The notes below the pieces were generated by a model. The model was not told the origin of the DNA, made no database searches, and saw only the letters and a list, made by a program, of their open reading frames with translations. A program made the translations under genes and the position numbers. This document shows, piece after piece, positions 19,516 through 29,059 of a DNA stretch of 64,000 bases. Each line of letters begins with the position of its first letter. Positions within the stretch are counted from its first letter, which is position 1. Source of the stretch: Bradyrhizobium sp. LHD-71 (GTDB lineage Bacteria; Pseudomonadota; Alphaproteobacteria; Rhizobiales; Xanthobacteraceae); the NCBI RefSeq assembly GCF_031157255.1, contig NZ_JAVIFX010000015.1:114636-178635 (forward strand), written 5' to 3'.

Positions 19516-20784
19516 ATGCCCCTTTCCACCGACATCGACGTCGCAATCATCGGCGCAGGCGCGGCGGGCCTCGGTGCCGCCCGCGCGCTCGAGGGCACGG
19601 GGCTTCGCGTCAAGGTTCTGGAGGCGCGCGACCGGATTGGCGGACGTGCTTTCACGCGGCAGCTTGAGAACGGCATCGTCTTCGACGTCGGCTGCGGCTG
19701 GCTGCATTCGGCCGACCGCAACGAATTCGTGCGCATCGCCGGCGAGCTCGGCTTCGACCTCGACCGCGGCCGACCGCACTGGACCGAACAGACCTTCAAC
19801 ATCGGTTTCCCGCGAGAGGAGCGTCTGGCGTATCTGAAAGAAATGGACGCGTTCTACGACCGGGTCGAGGCGGCAGCCGAGTCCGACCCCGACCGGCCGG
19901 CGAGCGACCTCCTGAAACCGGGCAATCGCTGGAACGCGATGCTGAACTGCATCTCGACCTACATCAATGGCGCCGAGCTCGATCGCGTCTCGATTCGCGA
20001 TACGAGCGCCTACGAAGACACCGAAATCAACTGGCGCGTGAAGCGCGGCTTCGGCGCGCTGGTCGCGGCCTACGGGGCGCCCTGCCCGGTCGAGCTCAAT
20101 GCAAAGGTGACGTTAATCGACCATTCATCGACACCCATCCGCATTGAGACGTCGCGCGGCACGCTCACTGCCGCCAGGGTGATCGTCACCGTCCCTACGA
20201 ACCTGATCGCCAACGAGACCGTGCGCTTCCTGCCGGCACTGCTGGCAAAGGTCGACGCCGCAACCGGCGTACCGCTCGGCCTGGCCGACAAGGTAATGCT
20301 GGCGCTTGATGGAGATGGCGACGCCCTGCCGCGCGACGGCCATTTGCGCGGCTCGACGACAAAAGTCGGCACCGGCAGCTATCATTTGCGGCCGCAGGGC
20401 TTTGCCAGCATCGAAGGTTTCTTCGGCGGCCGCCACGCGCGCGAGCTCGAGGATGCCGGCGAAGAAGCGTTCGCTGCTACCGCGATCGACGAGCTCGTGG
20501 CATTGCTCGGCTCGGACTATCGCCGCAAGCTGCGCCCGCTGTCGCTGTCACGCTGGGCGCACGATCCGTTCGCGACCGGATCCTACTCGCACGCCCTGCC
20601 CGGCCATGCGGACGCTCGCGCCAAGCTCGCCGCGCCGATCGATGACCGGATCTTCTTTGCCGGCGAAGCCACCTCGCCCAACTTCTTCTCAACCTGCCAC
20701 GGCGCGCTGGAAAGCGGCATGCGCGCTGCCGCAGAGCTCACGGCAACGCCGGCGGCGTTGCGAGGTTCACACCACCAATCCTGA
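19516..20784 (+). CDS. flavin-dependent amine oxidase family protein
   Basis: The 422-residue protein has the FAD-binding dinucleotide motif [15 protein letters not shown] at residues 11-25, the [12 protein letters not shown] motif that follows it in monoamine/polyamine oxidases, and the C-terminal FAD segment [25 protein letters not shown]. No signal peptide is visible, so it is cytoplasmic. Its reaction, oxidation of an amine or a related desaturation, cannot be set from sequence alone. Its last 18 bases overlap the convergent ABC ATPase gene. Confidence 0.85.
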   Translation: MPLSTDIDVAIIGAGAAGLGAARALEGTGLRVKVLEARDRIGGRAFTRQLENGIVFDVGCGWLHSADRNEFVRIAGELGFDLDRGRPHWTEQTFNIGFPREERLAYLKEMDAFYDRVEAAAESDPDRPASDLLKPGNRWNAMLNCISTYINGAELDRVSIRDTSAYEDTEINWRVKRGFGALVAAYGAPCPVELNAKVTLIDHSSTPIRIETSRGTLTAARVIVTVPTNLIANETVRFLPALLAKVDAATGVPLGLADKVMLALDGDGDALPRDGHLRGSTTKVGTGSYHLRPQGFASIEGFFGGRHARELEDAGEEAFAATAIDELVALLGSDYRRKLRPLSLSRWAHDPFATGSYSHALPGHADARAKLAAPIDDRIFFAGEATSPNFFSTCHGALESGMRAAAELTATPAALRGSHHQS

Positions 20785-21867
20785 CGAGTCGTCGATGATG
20801 TGCATATTGCTCAGATCGGCGGCGAACTGCATCGGTGCGCCGTCGCGCGCCCCCGCTTTTGGGCTGACCCGGCCGCACACCTCGCTGCCGTTGATCTTGA
20901 AATAGACCAGCGTCTCCATTCCCATCGGCTCGCTGACGTCAATCTGGGCTGTGAACGGCACTGTGTCCGGCCCGAGATGGGGGCGCATCTCGGTGACGTG
21001 CTCGGGACGCAGCCCCAGCGAAAGCTTCTCTTTGCCGACAAACGGCCGATAGCGAATCGCCCGATCGGCCGGAAGCGGCAACGCCAGCCCGTTGCCGAAG
21101 CTCACCTGCAGGCCGTCGCCAACCGGCTCGATGCGCGCCGGAATGAAATTCATCGCCGGCGAGCCGATGAACCCCGCCACGAACCGCGTCCGCGGCGCAT
21201 GATAGAGCTCGTTCGGCGAGCCGACCTGCTCGATCACACCGTGGTTCATCACCACCACCCTGTCGGCGAGCGTCATCGCCTCGACCTGGTCGTGAGTGAC
21301 GTAGACTGTGGTCGTGCGCACCTTCTGATGCACGCGCTTGATCTCGATCCGCATCTGCACGCGCAGCTTGGCATCGAGGTTGGACAATGGCTCGTCGAAC
21401 AGAAAGACCTTCGGATTGCGCACGATGGCGCGGCCCATGGCGACACGCTGGCGCTGACCGCCCGAAAGCGCCTTTGGCTTGCGGTCGAGCAGCTCGGTGA
21501 TGTCGAGGATGCGCGCCGCCTCGGAGACACGCGCCTTGATCTCCGCCTTTGGATAGTGCTTCAGCCGCAGACCAAATGACATGTTGTCAGCCACTGTCAT
21601 GTGCGGATAGAGCGCGTAGTTCTGAAAGACCATGGCGATGTCGCGATCTTTCGGCGGCACGTCATTGACGACGTGATCGTCGATTGCAATCTCACCACCG
21701 GTGATGTCCTCGAGGCCTGCGATCATCCGCAAGGTCGTCGACTTGCCGCAACCGGACGGACCGACGAGCACGACAAACTCGTGGTCCTTGATCTCGAGGT
21801 CGATGCCGCGCACCGCCTCCACATCATCGTAACGTTTGACGATCTTGCGCAGCGATACGTTGGCCAT
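20767..21867 (-). CDS. carbohydrate ABC importer ATPase (UgpC/MalK-like)
   Basis: This 366-residue ATPase powers the importer encoded by the genes transcribed before it. Walker [10 protein letters not shown] is at residues 36-44, then the signature [14 protein letters not shown] and Walker [17 protein letters not shown]. The C-terminal 120 residues form the TOBE/MalK-type regulatory domain seen in sugar and glycerol-3-phosphate systems. It is the last gene of the operon, 15 bases after the second permease gene, and overlaps the convergent amine oxidase gene by 18 bases. Confidence 0.92.
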   Translation of the reverse strand: MANVSLRKIVKRYDDVEAVRGIDLEIKDHEFVVLVGPSGCGKSTTLRMIAGLEDITGGEIAIDDHVVNDVPPKDRDIAMVFQNYALYPHMTVADNMSFGLRLKHYPKAEIKARVSEAARILDITELLDRKPKALSGGQRQRVAMGRAIVRNPKVFLFDEPLSNLDAKLRVQMRIEIKRVHQKVRTTTVYVTHDQVEAMTLADRVVVMNHGVIEQVGSPNELYHAPRTRFVAGFIGSPAMNFIPARIEPVGDGLQVSFGNGLALPLPADRAIRYRPFVGKEKLSLGLRPEHVTEMRPHLGPDTVPFTAQIDVSEPMGMETLVYFKINGSEVCGRVSPKAGARDGAPMQFAADLSNMHIIDDSSGLVV

Positions 21868-21882
21868 GGTGCTCCTGGTCGA

Positions 21883-22803
21883 TCAGCCTTTGGTCGCCCC
21901 CGCGGTCAGTCCCGCGATGTAATAGTCCATCAGGAAGGCGTAGATGATCAGTGGCGGCGCGGCGCCGAGAAGCGCGCCCGTCATGATCTGTCCCCAGTTG
22001 AAGACATCGCCCTTGATCAGCGACGTGATGATCCCGACCGGCAGCACGAGCTCGCTGGTCGAGGTCGTGAACGCAAGCGGATAGAGGAACTGCGCCCATG
22101 ACACGGTGAAAGCGAAGATCGTCGCTGCAATGATGCCGGGCAGCGCGACCGGGATGAAGATTTTCGTCAGCGTCTGCATCCAGCTTGCGCCGTCGATGAT
22201 GGCGGCTTCATCCAGCTCCTTCGGGATCGACGCGAAATAGCCGATCATGATCCAGGTGCAGAACGGCACCGTCAGCGTCGGATAGAGGATAAGCAGCACC
22301 CACCAGCGGTTGATGAGCTGGATTCCCGTCCAGTCATTGAATACGGCCATCATTTTGAAGAGCGGAATGAACAGCAGCGTTTCCGGAATGAGGTAGGTGA
22401 GGAACACACCGGTCGCGAGCGTTGCCGAGCCCCAGAACCGCATGCGCGAGAGCGCGAATGCCGCGGGCACTGCGATCAGCATCGTGATCGTCACGACGAC
22501 GATCGATACGACTGCCGAGTTACGGAAGAAGATCTGATAGTCGCGCGACCCGATCAGATCGATATAGTTGGAGAGCGTCGGATTGGAGACCCACCACGGG
22601 TTGGTCGCCGCGGAGATCTCCGCGCTGCTCTTCAGCGAGGTGATCAGCATGTAGATCGGCGGCAGCAGGAAGAAGATCGCAAACAGGACCAGGAAGAAAT
22701 ACGACCACCGCAGGGCCCAGGTGCGGTCACGCTTCATGCTGCCGTACTTCGGCGCTGAGCGAGTGGGGCTGGAGGGACTGGCCGCGGTTACGACGGTCAT
22801 CAT
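21883..22803 (-). CDS. carbohydrate ABC importer permease (MalG-type)
   Basis: The 306-residue inner-membrane protein has six predicted helices and the CUT1 permease EAA loop, here ELDEAAIIDGASWMQTLTKIFIPVALPG. Its N-terminal 30 residues are polar and cytoplasmic. The start overlaps the upstream permease stop in an ATGA arrangement (ATGATG, 22803 or 22800), so translation is coupled. It pairs with the MalF-type subunit and the UgpC-like ATPase. Confidence 0.92.
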   Translation of the reverse strand: MMTVVTAASPSSPTRSAPKYGSMKRDRTWALRWSYFFLVLFAIFFLLPPIYMLITSLKSSAEISAATNPWWVSNPTLSNYIDLIGSRDYQIFFRNSAVVSIVVVTITMLIAVPAAFALSRMRFWGSATLATGVFLTYLIPETLLFIPLFKMMAVFNDWTGIQLINRWWVLLILYPTLTVPFCTWIMIGYFASIPKELDEAAIIDGASWMQTLTKIFIPVALPGIIAATIFAFTVSWAQFLYPLAFTTSTSELVLPVGIITSLIKGDVFNWGQIMTGALLGAAPPLIIYAFLMDYYIAGLTAGATKG

Positions 22804-23732
22804 ACCTCGCTCCCGCGCTTGGTAATGTCGCGGAGGATGAAGATCGCAGCGACGGCCAGGATTGGCACCATGAACAGTGACACGCTTGCGCCGAGCGGAA
22901 TGTCACCGCCTTCGATACCGACCCGAAAAGCCCATGTGCCGAAGATATGGGTCTTGTCGAGCGGGCCTCCGGCCGTGAGCACTCGCACGATATCAAAGTT
23001 CGCGAACGTGACGATGAGCGAGAACAGTGCCGTGATAGCGATGATGTTGCGCATCATCGGCAGCGTTACGTACCAGATGCGCTGCCACCAGTTCGCGCCG
23101 TCGATCTCGGCCGCTTCGTAGAGCTGCTCGGGAACGGATTTCAACGCCGCCAGATACATGATCATGAAGAACGGAGCACCGATCCAGATATTGACCAGGA
23201 TCACCGAGAAACGCGCCCAGTCTGCATCGCCGGTCCACGGAATTGCGCCGAAGCCCAACTTCACCAACAACCAGTTGAAGGCCGAGTAAGATGGATCGAA
23301 CAACCACAACCAGGCGAGACAGCTCATCGCCGGCGGGATCACCCAGGGAACGAGCAGCATGCCACGCCACTTGCGCTGCCCCTTGGCGGGAATGTTGTGC
23401 ACGAAATGCGCGACGATGAAGCCGATGATCGCCTTGAACAGCACGGCGGTGATCGCAAACAGGCAGGACTGCCAGACCACCATCCAGAAGGTTTCGCGCT
23501 TGAACAGGAACGTGAAGTTGGAGAAGCCGACGAACCGCTCCATCGACTTGTTGAGCATCGCAAGATGGACGGCGTAGATGGCTGGATAGACGACAAGCAC
23601 CGCAATCAGCGCGATCAGCGGCAGGGCCAGGAAGAACGCGATCGTCGATTTGCGGCCGAGCCATGTGCGCAAGCTGCGCCGCTGACGGCTTCGGGAGGCG
23701 ATCAGGGAAGGCGGAGCTGCAACATCGACCAT
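22800..23732 (-). CDS. carbohydrate ABC importer permease (MalF-type)
   Basis: This 310-residue permease has a basic N-terminus, six predicted helices and the EAA loop EQLYEAAEIDGANWWQRIWYVTLPMM. It forms a heterodimeric channel with the next gene product and receives substrate from the lipo- or Tat-exported binding protein encoded upstream. Its gene follows the binding-protein gene after a 12-bp hairpin, which probably lowers permease expression relative to the binding protein. Confidence 0.92.
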   Translation of the reverse strand: MVDVAAPPSLIASRSRQRRSLRTWLGRKSTIAFFLALPLIALIAVLVVYPAIYAVHLAMLNKSMERFVGFSNFTFLFKRETFWMVVWQSCLFAITAVLFKAIIGFIVAHFVHNIPAKGQRKWRGMLLVPWVIPPAMSCLAWLWLFDPSYSAFNWLLVKLGFGAIPWTGDADWARFSVILVNIWIGAPFFMIMYLAALKSVPEQLYEAAEIDGANWWQRIWYVTLPMMRNIIAITALFSLIVTFANFDIVRVLTAGGPLDKTHIFGTWAFRVGIEGGDIPLGASVSLFMVPILAVAAIFILRDITKRGSEV

Positions 23733-23776
23733 GTGATTTGCGACAGGCTCTGATGTGGATAGTGGCTGAAAGCGAC

Positions 23777-23808
23777 TGCCCTTCCGGCGCCATGCGGCCG
23801 GAAGGGCA
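23777..23808 (-). terminator. intra-operon hairpin between binding-protein and permease genes
   Basis: TGCCCTTCCGGC (23777-23788) is perfectly complementary to GCCGGAAGGGCA (23797-23808) around an 8-base loop. It lies 13 bases after the binding-protein stop codon. Such hairpins protect upstream mRNA or partly terminate, giving an excess of binding protein. No U tract follows. Confidence 0.6.
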
Positions 23809-23821
23809 ACAGATCAGGCGA

Positions 23822-25159
23822 TCATCCGCGCATGAATCCTTCACACTCGGACTCGGCCCAGGCCAACGTCTTCTCCATTGGCTCGCCCTGCATGTGGCGG
23901 ACGATCATCTTGGTCTGCAGGCCCTGCGTGTAGATCTGCACGGCGATCTTCGGCGGTGCGGGCGCGGCTGCGATCGACAGGATCTGGTGATTATGCGGGT
24001 TCGGATAATGGTACATCGTGCCCTGCGGCGGGCCGACTTCCGACCAGACCTTGAAGGTCGTCAGCTTCTCGAACGACGGGATGTCATACCCCTTCGAGGC
24101 CTCCACCATCTTTTGGGCCGATGACTCCTGCGACAGGTGCGTCAAGAGACTCTTCGCCGCCGGCTTGTTCTTGGAGAAGCTCCAGATAGCCCAGAAGTAG
24201 GGCAGGAATGGTCCGAAGCGGCCTGCCGGTCCCGCGGGCATGCCGTGGTGCCACATCTGCTCGGCAATCTGCGGCGCGTCGCGCACGGCGACCGCCCAGG
24301 TGCTCGGCGGATTCATGATGAGCGCGCCGCGGCCTGAGACCATCCACTTGTTGTTGGATGCATCATCCCATGCTGGTGCGTCGGCGGGATACTGCTTGCC
24401 AAGCTTGACGCAGTATTCGAGCGCCTTGCGGACAGGATCAGACTTCACCGTGATCTTTCCGCTGGCATCCACCAGCGCAGCTCCGAACGAATGGAACAGC
24501 GCGCCGGCCGTGTCGACGGAATCGCTCGTCGTGCCGAGGCCGATCCCGAATGGAAAGCCCGCCTTGTTGCAAGCTTCCGCGGCCTTCAGGAAATTGTCGA
24601 GGTTCCAGTCATCCGCCTTGGGCGCGGCGCCGACGGGATACATCGCCTTGATGTCGATGCCCGCATGCTGCTTCATCAGGTCGAGGCGCGAGGCGGGGCC
24701 CTTCATCTGGCTGCCTGCCGTCGCCGGCACGGCCAACCACTTGCCGTCCGTCTTGCCGAGATATTCGACCGTCTTGTTGACCGCACCGTATTTGGCGATC
24801 AGCGGCGCCATAATGTCGTCGACCGGCTCCAGGTTTCGCGCACGCTCGGCCGCTTGCCAGGTCGGCATCGCCAGAATGTCGTGGCCGGACTTGGCCTGCT
24901 CTTCGGCGGCGATGGTGACGAGTATCTTGTTGCTTTGCGAGGTGATGAAGTCGATCTGGACTTCGACCTTCTCCTTCGCAGCCCATTCCCTGACGAGCGC
25001 CTCGGTCGCCTTGTTCGCGTCGGGCACCCAGTGATCCCAGAAGCCGATCGAGAGCTTGCCCGCGGACTGCGCCGTCGAAACATGCGGCGCGGCGAGAACA
25101 ACCGTCGACGCGGCGGTCGTGGCCATGAACTGGCGACGGGTCATATGCTTACGAGTCAT
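23822..25159 (-). CDS. ABC importer extracellular solute-binding protein, family 1, Tat-exported
   Basis: The 445-residue protein begins with a Tat signal, TRRQFMATTAAS near residues 7-18, ending at APHVSTAQS. The mature part has the family-1 fold of CUT1 sugar-binding proteins: KLSIGFWDHWVPDANKA, HDILAMPTWQAAE, and WAVAVRDAP in the cleft. Many Trp and Tyr residues fit a carbohydrate or polyol ligand, but the ligand cannot be named. It is the first gene of a four-gene importer operon (binding protein, two permeases, ATPase). Confidence 0.9.
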   Translation of the reverse strand: MTRKHMTRRQFMATTAASTVVLAAPHVSTAQSAGKLSIGFWDHWVPDANKATEALVREWAAKEKVEVQIDFITSQSNKILVTIAAEEQAKSGHDILAMPTWQAAERARNLEPVDDIMAPLIAKYGAVNKTVEYLGKTDGKWLAVPATAGSQMKGPASRLDLMKQHAGIDIKAMYPVGAAPKADDWNLDNFLKAAEACNKAGFPFGIGLGTTSDSVDTAGALFHSFGAALVDASGKITVKSDPVRKALEYCVKLGKQYPADAPAWDDASNNKWMVSGRGALIMNPPSTWAVAVRDAPQIAEQMWHHGMPAGPAGRFGPFLPYFWAIWSFSKNKPAAKSLLTHLSQESSAQKMVEASKGYDIPSFEKLTTFKVWSEVGPPQGTMYHYPNPHNHQILSIAAAPAPPKIAVQIYTQGLQTKMIVRHMQGEPMEKTLAWAESECEGFMRG

Positions 25160-25487
25160 TGAAGTCCTCCCAGCGTCGACGTTGTTTGAGATCGAATTTT
25201 TGACGTGCTTGGCGTTTCCCCGGATCTGTGGCCGTGTTTTTATTTATCTTCGGCGTCGCAAGTTAAGCGCACGTGCCGGCCACCTTTCAAGTGCAAAACG
25301 AAATTTCATCCAAAATGATAAAAAGCGATTGCTCTGGTCATACGACAACTTGCCGTATTGTGCGCTGCACGCAGCAGCAGGCGGGAATAGCATCCCATCC
25401 TGCTGCTGACGGATTGATCATTCGGTCCTCAAGTCAGACACCCCGTCGGGTGCTGAACGAGCGAACAAGCCCGTGAGAGTTGCGGCC
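25160..25487. other. intergenic region upstream of the ABC operon
   Basis: No gene is supported. The section 25290-25330 is AT-rich (AAAACGAAATTTC, then CAAAATGATAAAAAG) and is the likely promoter/operator zone of the ABC operon on the minus strand, with an 8-base palindrome GAAATTTC at 25300-25307. A 10-bp hairpin at 25372-25408 lies toward the alcohol dehydrogenase end. Confidence 0.5.
25372..25408 (-). terminator. hairpin downstream of alcohol dehydrogenase gene
   Basis: CAGCAGCAGG (25372-25381) pairs perfectly with CCTGCTGCTG (25399-25408), with a 17-base loop, 79 bases past the dehydrogenase stop codon. It may end that transcript; the loop is long and there is no U tract. Confidence 0.35.
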
Positions 25488-26618
25488 TCAGTTGGGTCGC
25501 AGCGTCTGCCGCACCACGCTGCCGTCGGCGAGCTTGTCGAAGCCTTCATTGAGGGCGTCGAACGTCAGGTCGCCCGCGTGCAGCTTGTCGACCGGAAGCT
25601 TGCCGGCCATGTAGAGGTCGAGAAAGCGCGGGATGTCGCGGCGGGCGATGCAGCTTCCCATGTAGCTGCCCTTGATGGTGCGCTCGTCGGTCACCATGGC
25701 CGCGTGCGGATAGGCGATTGCAGCATCAGGCCGCGGCAGGCCGGCGCTGACGGTGGTCCCGCCGCGCGCGGTGATCGCGTAAGCAAAATCCATTGCCGGT
25801 AGCGAACCCGCCATCTCGAACGCAAAATCGACGCCGCCGCGTGTCAGGTCGCGCACCTCGCTGACCGCGTTCTTGCCGTTCGCCAGCACCGTGTGCGTCG
25901 CGCCCAAGGATTTCGCGAGTTCGAGCTTGGCGGGCAGCACGTCGGCGGCGACGATCGGATAAGCGCCAGAAGCGACGAGCGCCAGAAGCGAGTTGAGCCC
26001 GACGCCGCCGAGACCAACCACCGCTGAACTTCGGCCCGGCGCGACTTGCGCCGTGTTCACCACTGCGCCGACACCGGTCATCACCGCGCAGCCAAACAGC
26101 GAAGCGACATGCAGCGGCACTCGCTTGTCGATCGCTACCACCGAACTTTCCGCAACGACCGCATACTGCGCATACACCGACAGCCCGCTGTAGTGATGCA
26201 GGTCCGAACCGTTGTCGCAGAAGAGGCGCCGCGCGCCGGACTGCAGCGTGCCGGCTGCGCGCGAGGCGGTCGAAACCGTACACAGATTGGGTCTTGCGTC
26301 GGAGCAGTAGCGACAGGAGCCGCAGCTGGACACGAACGACGTGACGACGTGATCACCCGCCTTGAGTTCGTGCACGCCTGCGCCGACCTCACGAACGATG
26401 CCTGCACCTTCGTGACCGACCACCGTCGGCAACTTGCGCGGACGCACGCCTTCGATGGTGGACAGGTCGGAATGACAGAGACCGGCGGCCGCCACTTCGA
26501 TCAGCACCTCGCCCGGACCAGGGCCATGCAGCTCCACCTGTTCGATTCGAAGCGGCTTCGACACGGTGAAGGGATGCGGCAGGCCTTGTTCGAACAGCAA
26601 AGCGGCGGTCATCTTCAT
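25488..26618 (-). CDS. zinc-dependent alcohol dehydrogenase (MDR, class III-like)
   Basis: This 376-residue enzyme has the catalytic-zinc motif GLCHSDLS (Cys near residue 47) with GHEGAGIV. It also has the structural-zinc cluster CGSCRYCSDARPNLC, and a Rossmann segment AVVGLGGVGLNSLLAL. The layout resembles class III and aryl-alcohol dehydrogenases. The FGCAVMTGVGAVVNTA segment also fits. Oxidation of an alcohol or an S-hydroxymethyl adduct with NAD is expected. MKMTAA offers ATG 26618 or 26612. A palindrome like the TetR operator at 4199 lies 120 bases upstream. Confidence 0.9.
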   Translation of the reverse strand: MKMTAALLFEQGLPHPFTVSKPLRIEQVELHGPGPGEVLIEVAAAGLCHSDLSTIEGVRPRKLPTVVGHEGAGIVREVGAGVHELKAGDHVVTSFVSSCGSCRYCSDARPNLCTVSTASRAAGTLQSGARRLFCDNGSDLHHYSGLSVYAQYAVVAESSVVAIDKRVPLHVASLFGCAVMTGVGAVVNTAQVAPGRSSAVVGLGGVGLNSLLALVASGAYPIVAADVLPAKLELAKSLGATHTVLANGKNAVSEVRDLTRGGVDFAFEMAGSLPAMDFAYAITARGGTTVSAGLPRPDAAIAYPHAAMVTDERTIKGSYMGSCIARRDIPRFLDLYMAGKLPVDKLHAGDLTFDALNEGFDKLADGSVVRQTLRPN

Positions 26619-26737
26619 GGCGGTTTTCTCCCTGTGTCATTTTCGGTCAGGATGCGCGGGAACACCGGAGATGAGCAAGAGCCGTGGCGCTGATGCCCTC
26701 CTCATCACCTGCAATCCTCAAGCATCCGTTCGCGAAT

Positions 26738-26750
26738 CGACTGATAGTCG
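26738..26750. promoter_or_regulatory. palindrome resembling the 4199-4211 TetR operator
   Basis: CGACTGATAGTCG is palindromic and differs from CGACTGACAGTCG at 4199-4211 in one base. It lies between the divergent alcohol dehydrogenase and GNAT genes. It may be a second site for the same TetR-family protein or for a close paralogue. Confidence 0.4.
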
Positions 26751-26889
26751 GCGCGATTGATGCGCAGTTGTCCGTTTTCGGTACAGCAAGCGCTACCTTC
26801 GCACCGGCAGTGATGCAGAAAATCCACATGTTAACCGATTATTAAGTAAAGCTCTTGAAGGCGCGCGTCTGTCTTGCTTTGATCTGCTC

Positions 26890-27399
26890 ATGAGCACGAT
26901 CCTGATCGAAGTCCGGCAAGCCAAGGCGTCCGACGCGGCCGCGGTCGCAGCGACTCACGATCAGGCATGGCGCGCAGCCTACCAGGGCATCATTCCTGGC
27001 GCCGAACTCGACAAGCTGATTAATCGCCGCGGCCCGCAGTGGTGGGATAGCGCGATTCGCAAAGGCAGCCGCGTCAGTGTGCTGGTGTTCGGAGAGCAGA
27101 TCGCGGGTTACGCCAACTACGGTCGAAATCGCGCTCGCAGCCTGCATTTCGATGGCGAGATCTACGAGCTTTATCTGAGACCGGAATTCCAGGGCCTTGG
27201 CTTCGGTCGTCGCCTGTTCTCGGCGGCTCGCCGCGACCTCGCCCAAAGCGGTCTCAAGAGCATGGTGATCTGGGCGCTGTCGGACAACGAACCGGCGGTG
27301 GAGTTTTACCGCAATCTCGGCGGACGCATGGTCGCCCGCTCGTCCGAGCGATTCGGCGGCAAAAGCCTCGACAAGGTTGCGTTCTCCTGGACGCATTGA
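26890..27399 (+). CDS. GNAT-family N-acetyltransferase
   Basis: The 169-residue cytoplasmic protein has the GNAT fold: VRQAKASDAAAVAATHDQAWRAAYQGIIP at the start, the central strand IYELYLRPEFQGLGFGRRLF, which includes the acetyl-CoA-binding Q/RxxGxG/A motif (QGLGFGRR), and a C-terminal WALSDNEPAVEFYRNLGGR. Target unknown; amines, antibiotics or protein N-termini are all possible. It starts at ATG 26890 and is divergent from the alcohol dehydrogenase gene. Confidence 0.88.
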   Translation: MSTILIEVRQAKASDAAAVAATHDQAWRAAYQGIIPGAELDKLINRRGPQWWDSAIRKGSRVSVLVFGEQIAGYANYGRNRARSLHFDGEIYELYLRPEFQGLGFGRRLFSAARRDLAQSGLKSMVIWALSDNEPAVEFYRNLGGRMVARSSERFGGKSLDKVAFSWTH

Positions 27400-27421
27400 A
27401 TTTTGCCACATAAGCCATGTT

Positions 27422-27514
27422 CGTCATGCCCGGCCCTCCCGGGCACCCGTCTTTTCGAGCCGCGCTTTCGCTAGCCGCGACGATGTGGATGCCTGGCACG
27501 ATCCAAACATGACG
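27422..27514. repeat. inverted-repeat intergenic element (CGTCATGCCCGG family)
   Basis: The ends CGTCATG (27422-27428) and CATGACG (27508-27514) are perfect inverted repeats. Internal CCCGG/GGGCA and GGATGCCTGG segments match the common Bradyrhizobiaceae palindromic element also seen, diverged, at 1281-1358. It lies between the GNAT and ppa genes. Confidence 0.6.
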
Positions 27515-27560
27515 GCCTAACGTCAACGAACCCTTCTGCGCGCACAATCCGGAGTTTTTC

Positions 27561-28094
27561 ATGCGTATCGATGCGATCTCGATCGGGGTCAACCCGCCGC
27601 ACGAGGTCAACGTCATTATCGAAGTGCCGGTCGGCGGCGAGCCGATCAAATATGAGATGGACAAGGCAGCCGGCACGCTGGTGGTCGATCGCTTCCTCTA
27701 CACGGCGATGCGCTATCCGGGGAACTACGGCTTCATTCCGCACACGCTGTCGGGCGACGGTGATCCTTGCGACGTGCTGGTGGCCAACACGCGAGCGATC
27801 GTGCCGGGCGCAGTGATGAGCGTGCGGCCCGTCGGCGTGCTGTTCATGGAGGACGAAGCTGGCGGCGACGAGAAAATCATCGCGGTCCCGTCGCTGAAAC
27901 TGACGCGCCGCTACGCCAGCGTGAAGAACTACGACGATCTGCCTGAGATCACGCTGCAGCAGATCCAGCACTTCTTCGAGCACTACAAGGATCTCGAAGC
28001 GAACAAGTGGGTCAAGGTGCTGCGTTGGGGCGGCGCGGACGACGCACAGAGGCTCATCCTCGAAGGTATCGATCGGGCGAAGAAGGCGAAGTGA
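27561..28094 (+). CDS. ppa: inorganic pyrophosphatase (family I)
   Basis: This 177-residue enzyme hydrolyses pyrophosphate and so drives biosynthetic reactions. The family I signature DGDPCD is at residues 66-71, supplying metal-binding Asp66 and Asp71. Other marks are the active-site Glu and Lys of [15 protein letters not shown] (residues 21-35), YPGNYGFIP, and the closing EHYKDLE. Length is typical. The gene is monocistronic and ends in a strong hairpin terminator. Confidence 0.96.
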   Translation: MRIDAISIGVNPPHEVNVIIEVPVGGEPIKYEMDKAAGTLVVDRFLYTAMRYPGNYGFIPHTLSGDGDPCDVLVANTRAIVPGAVMSVRPVGVLFMEDEAGGDEKIIAVPSLKLTRRYASVKNYDDLPEITLQQIQHFFEHYKDLEANKWVKVLRWGGADDAQRLILEGIDRAKKAK

Positions 28095-28103
28095 GGAGGG
28101 TCG

Positions 28104-28152
28104 GTAGTGAGTAGAGCGCATCACGCTCCGCTTTCCTACTCACTACTTATTC
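28104..28152. terminator. strong hairpin terminator between ppa and folD
   Basis: GTAGTGAGTAG (28104-28114) pairs perfectly with CTACTCACTAC (28136-28146), followed by the T-rich TTATTCTT. It lies 9 bases after the ppa stop and 20 bases before the convergent folD stop. The loop holds a smaller AGCG/CGCT stem. This is the clearest intrinsic terminator in the window. Confidence 0.75.
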
Positions 28153-28166
28153 TTACGACGACCTCT

Positions 28167-29051
28167 TCACACTTTCGGCGGCGGCAGGCGGTGGATCGCG
28201 GATGCCGCACGCAAGGTGTTTACCAGCAGGCAGGCCACCGTCATTTGGCCGACACCGCCAGGCACAGGCGTGATCGCGCCGGCGACCTGCAACGCCTCGT
28301 CATAGGCAACATCGCCGATCAGGCGGTCCTTGCCGTCTGCACCCGGCACACGGGTGATGCCGATGTCGATCACGGTCGCTCCGGGCTTGATCCAGTCGCC
28401 GCGCACCATCTCCTTCTGACCGACGGCCGCGTAGAGCAGGTCGGCGTTACGGCAGACACTTGCGAGGTCGCGGGTACGCGAGTGAGCGATGGTGACGGTC
28501 GCGTTCTCGTTCAGCAGCAGTTGCAGCAGCGGCCGCCCGACCAGGTTGGAACGGCCGATCACGACAGCGTTCATGCCTTGCAGCGACGCGTGCACGCTCT
28601 TGGTCAGGATGATGCAGCCGAGAGGCGTGCAGGGCGTCAGCGCCGGCAGGCCGGTCGCTAGCCGTCCGGCATTGATCGGGTGCAGTCCATCGACGTCCTT
28701 GGCGGGATCGATCGCTGCGACGATCTTTTGCGAATCGAGCGACTTCGGCAGCGGCAACTGCACGAGAATGCCGTGCACGGCCGGATCGCGATTGAGCTTG
28801 TCGATGACGGCGAGCAGATCGGCTTCGGAGACCTCCGCCGGCAGTACATGCTCGAACGAGGCCATGCCGGCGGCCCGGGTCTGCTTGCCCTTGCTGCGCA
28901 CGTAGACCTGGCTTGCCGGATCGCTGCCGACCAGCACCACGGCAAGGCCCGGCGTCACGCCATGGTCGCGCACAAGGCGTGCCGCTTCCTTCGCGCAATC
29001 CTCGCGCAAGGTGGCGGCTATTGCTTTTCCGTCGATGATCTTTGCGGGCAT
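28167..29051 (-). CDS. folD: bifunctional methylenetetrahydrofolate dehydrogenase/cyclohydrolase
   Basis: This 294-residue enzyme interconverts 5,10-methylene-, methenyl- and 10-formyl-tetrahydrofolate. Visible marks are the catalytic Tyr-Lys region VYVRSKGKQ, the QLPLPKSLD block, [10 protein letters not shown], the NADP-binding [12 protein letters not shown] and the C-terminal signature PGGVGQMT. I chose ATG 29051. A GTG at 29063 would overlap the upstream DUF167 stop codon and cannot be excluded. It is the last gene of the yggT-DUF167-folD run. Confidence 0.95.
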   Translation of the reverse strand: MPAKIIDGKAIAATLREDCAKEAARLVRDHGVTPGLAVVLVGSDPASQVYVRSKGKQTRAAGMASFEHVLPAEVSEADLLAVIDKLNRDPAVHGILVQLPLPKSLDSQKIVAAIDPAKDVDGLHPINAGRLATGLPALTPCTPLGCIILTKSVHASLQGMNAVVIGRSNLVGRPLLQLLLNENATVTIAHSRTRDLASVCRNADLLYAAVGQKEMVRGDWIKPGATVIDIGITRVPGADGKDRLIGDVAYDEALQVAGAITPVPGGVGQMTVACLLVNTLRAASAIHRLPPPKV

Positions 29052-29059
29052 TAACGTCG

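Noticed and set aside
18447..19802. 451-residue minus-strand frame across typA and the amine oxidase gene
   Set aside because: It covers parts of two clear genes and the intergenic gap, with no recognisable domain.
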